In this document: positions 63,146 to 64,000 of the stretch, in pieces | Numbering within the stretch: position 1 is the first letter of the stretch | Layout of the letters: every line of letters begins with the position of its first letter | NCBI RefSeq assembly: GCF_014651915.1 | Contig: NZ_BMXU01000001.1 | Location: 620,001-684,000 of the forward strand | Source of the DNA: Parvularcula lutaonensis | GTDB taxonomy: Bacteria; Pseudomonadota; Alphaproteobacteria; Caulobacterales; Parvularculaceae | Direction: 5' to 3' | DNA length: 64,000 nt | Position numbers and translations under genes: made by a program | The notes under the pieces: model-generated | The model's database searches: none | What the model saw: only the letters and a program-made list of their open reading frames with translations | Told to the model about the DNA's origin: nothing

Positions 63146-64000
63146 TTTCGAGAAGCCGATCGCGGAGCTCGAGACGAAAATCGACTCCCTGCGCGAGATG
63201 GACGACGAGAATGCCTCGAAGGAAGTCGAGCCGGAGATCCAGCGCCTCGAAGAAAAGGCGAAGAAGATCCTCAAGGACACCTATGCCGGGCTTAGCCGCT
63301 GGCAGAAGACGCAGGTCGCGCGCCATCCGAACCGTCCGCACTTCATCGACTATTCAAAGGGGCTTGCCACCGGCTTCACCGAGCTGTGCGGTGACCGCGC
63401 CTTCGGTGACGATCGCGCCATCATCGGCGGGGTTGCGCATATCGGTAAGCACCGCGTGGTCATGATGGGCCATGAGAAGGGCACCGACACCGAGAGCCGC
63501 CTGACCCATAATTTCGGCATGGCCCGGCCCGAAGGCTACCGGAAGGCCATCCGCCTCGTGGAGATGGCTGAGCGCTTCGGCCTGCCTGTCGTCACCCTTG
63601 TCGATACCGCCGGTGCCTATCCCGGCCGCGGTGCTGAAGAGCGCGGCCAGGCTGAAGCAATCGCTTCGTCCACGGCCAAATTCCTCGAAGCCCGCGTCCC
63701 GGTGATCGCGATCATCACCGGCGAAGGCGGCTCGGGCGGTGCCATCGCGCTTGCCGCGGGCAACCGTGTCCTGATGCTCGAACATTCCATTTACTCGGTG
63801 ATCTCGCCCGAGGGCTGCGCTGCGATCCTCTGGAAGGACGCCATGGCCAAGGGCGAGAACAAGGCGCCCGATGCTGCCGATGCCATGAAGATCTCCGCGC
63901 AGGACCTCCAAAAGCTTGGCGTGATCGACGGCATCATCCCGGAGCCCGTGGGCGGCAGCCACCGCGCCCCGGACCTTGCCATTGCTGCGGTCAAGGACGC
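63129..64000 (+). CDS. accA: acetyl-CoA carboxylase carboxyltransferase subunit alpha, 3' end outside window
   Basis: The visible 290 residues are most of AccA (about 318), which with AccD transfers CO2 from biotin to acetyl-CoA. [18 protein letters not shown] opens the protein. The core has [86 protein letters not shown] and [16 protein letters not shown]. It begins inside the 3' end of xerD, the order usual in this group. Confidence 0.96.
   Translation, partial: MRTYLDFEKPIAELETKIDSLREMDDENASKEVEPEIQRLEEKAKKILKDTYAGLSRWQKTQVARHPNRPHFIDYSKGLATGFTELCGDRAFGDDRAIIGGVAHIGKHRVVMMGHEKGTDTESRLTHNFGMARPEGYRKAIRLVEMAERFGLPVVTLVDTAGAYPGRGAEERGQAEAIASSTAKFLEARVPVIAIITGEGGSGGAIALAAGNRVLMLEHSIYSVISPEGCAAILWKDAMAKGENKAPDAADAMKISAQDLQKLGVIDGIIPEPVGGSHRAPDLAIAAVKD

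Overview
The window is a GC-rich chromosomal segment of an alphaproteobacterium. Lineage markers are ChpT (the CckA-CtrA phosphotransferase), a fused IspDF, a Coq7-type hydroxylase, an XerD-AccA gene pair and an UrcA-family protein. Together they suggest a Caulobacterales/Parvularculales/Hyphomonas-like relative. The exact genus cannot be read from the sequence. There are no rRNA genes, CRISPR arrays, insertion sequences or prophage genes.

Layout. 1-5.6 kb holds a partial SfsA gene, a CinA-N-like molybdopterin-fold protein, a stand-alone receiver protein, tRNA-Leu(UAA), a lipoprotein esterase divergent from kynureninase, a di-iron hydroxylase and a DUF2959 lipoprotein. 5.6-9 kb holds rplY with its terminator, a structured 6S RNA gene that I identified by eye, coq7, dsbB, exoD and tRNA-Leu(CAA). 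9-14.7 kb holds an M23 peptidase, chpT with a second receiver gene (an imperfect CtrA box lies between them), pncC, ispDF, a perfect 33-bp tandem repeat and an OmpA-like membrane protein.

14.8-54.3 kb is the transcription and translation core: rplJL, then an 8.5-kb insertion of unrelated genes, rpoBC, a glycosyltransferase/sulfotransferase pair, rpsL-rpsG-(lipoprotein)-fusA-tuf, then the S10, spc and alpha operons in standard order down to rplQ. Many neighbours are coupled by TAATG, TGATG, ATGA or GTGA overlaps. Several gaps carry strong GC stem-loops (rpoB leader, rpoB-rpoC, rpmD-rplO, adk-rpsM), and a palindromic repeat-like element sits between rplO and secY.

54.3-64 kb holds a second sulfotransferase, a secreted amidohydrolase, a membrane glycosyltransferase, a DegP/Q-type protease coupled to rarA, a 41-codon membrane peptide, a secreted helical protein of unknown function, xerD and the start of accA.

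Most genes are ordinary housekeeping genes. The parts worth a second look are the 6S RNA, the disruption of rplJL-rpoBC linkage, the structured rpoB leader and rpoB-rpoC stem-loop, the tandem repeat, the hairpin covering the start of the M23 peptidase gene, and the GT/sulfotransferase genes flanking the ribosomal core. I saw no convincing wholly new multi-gene system.
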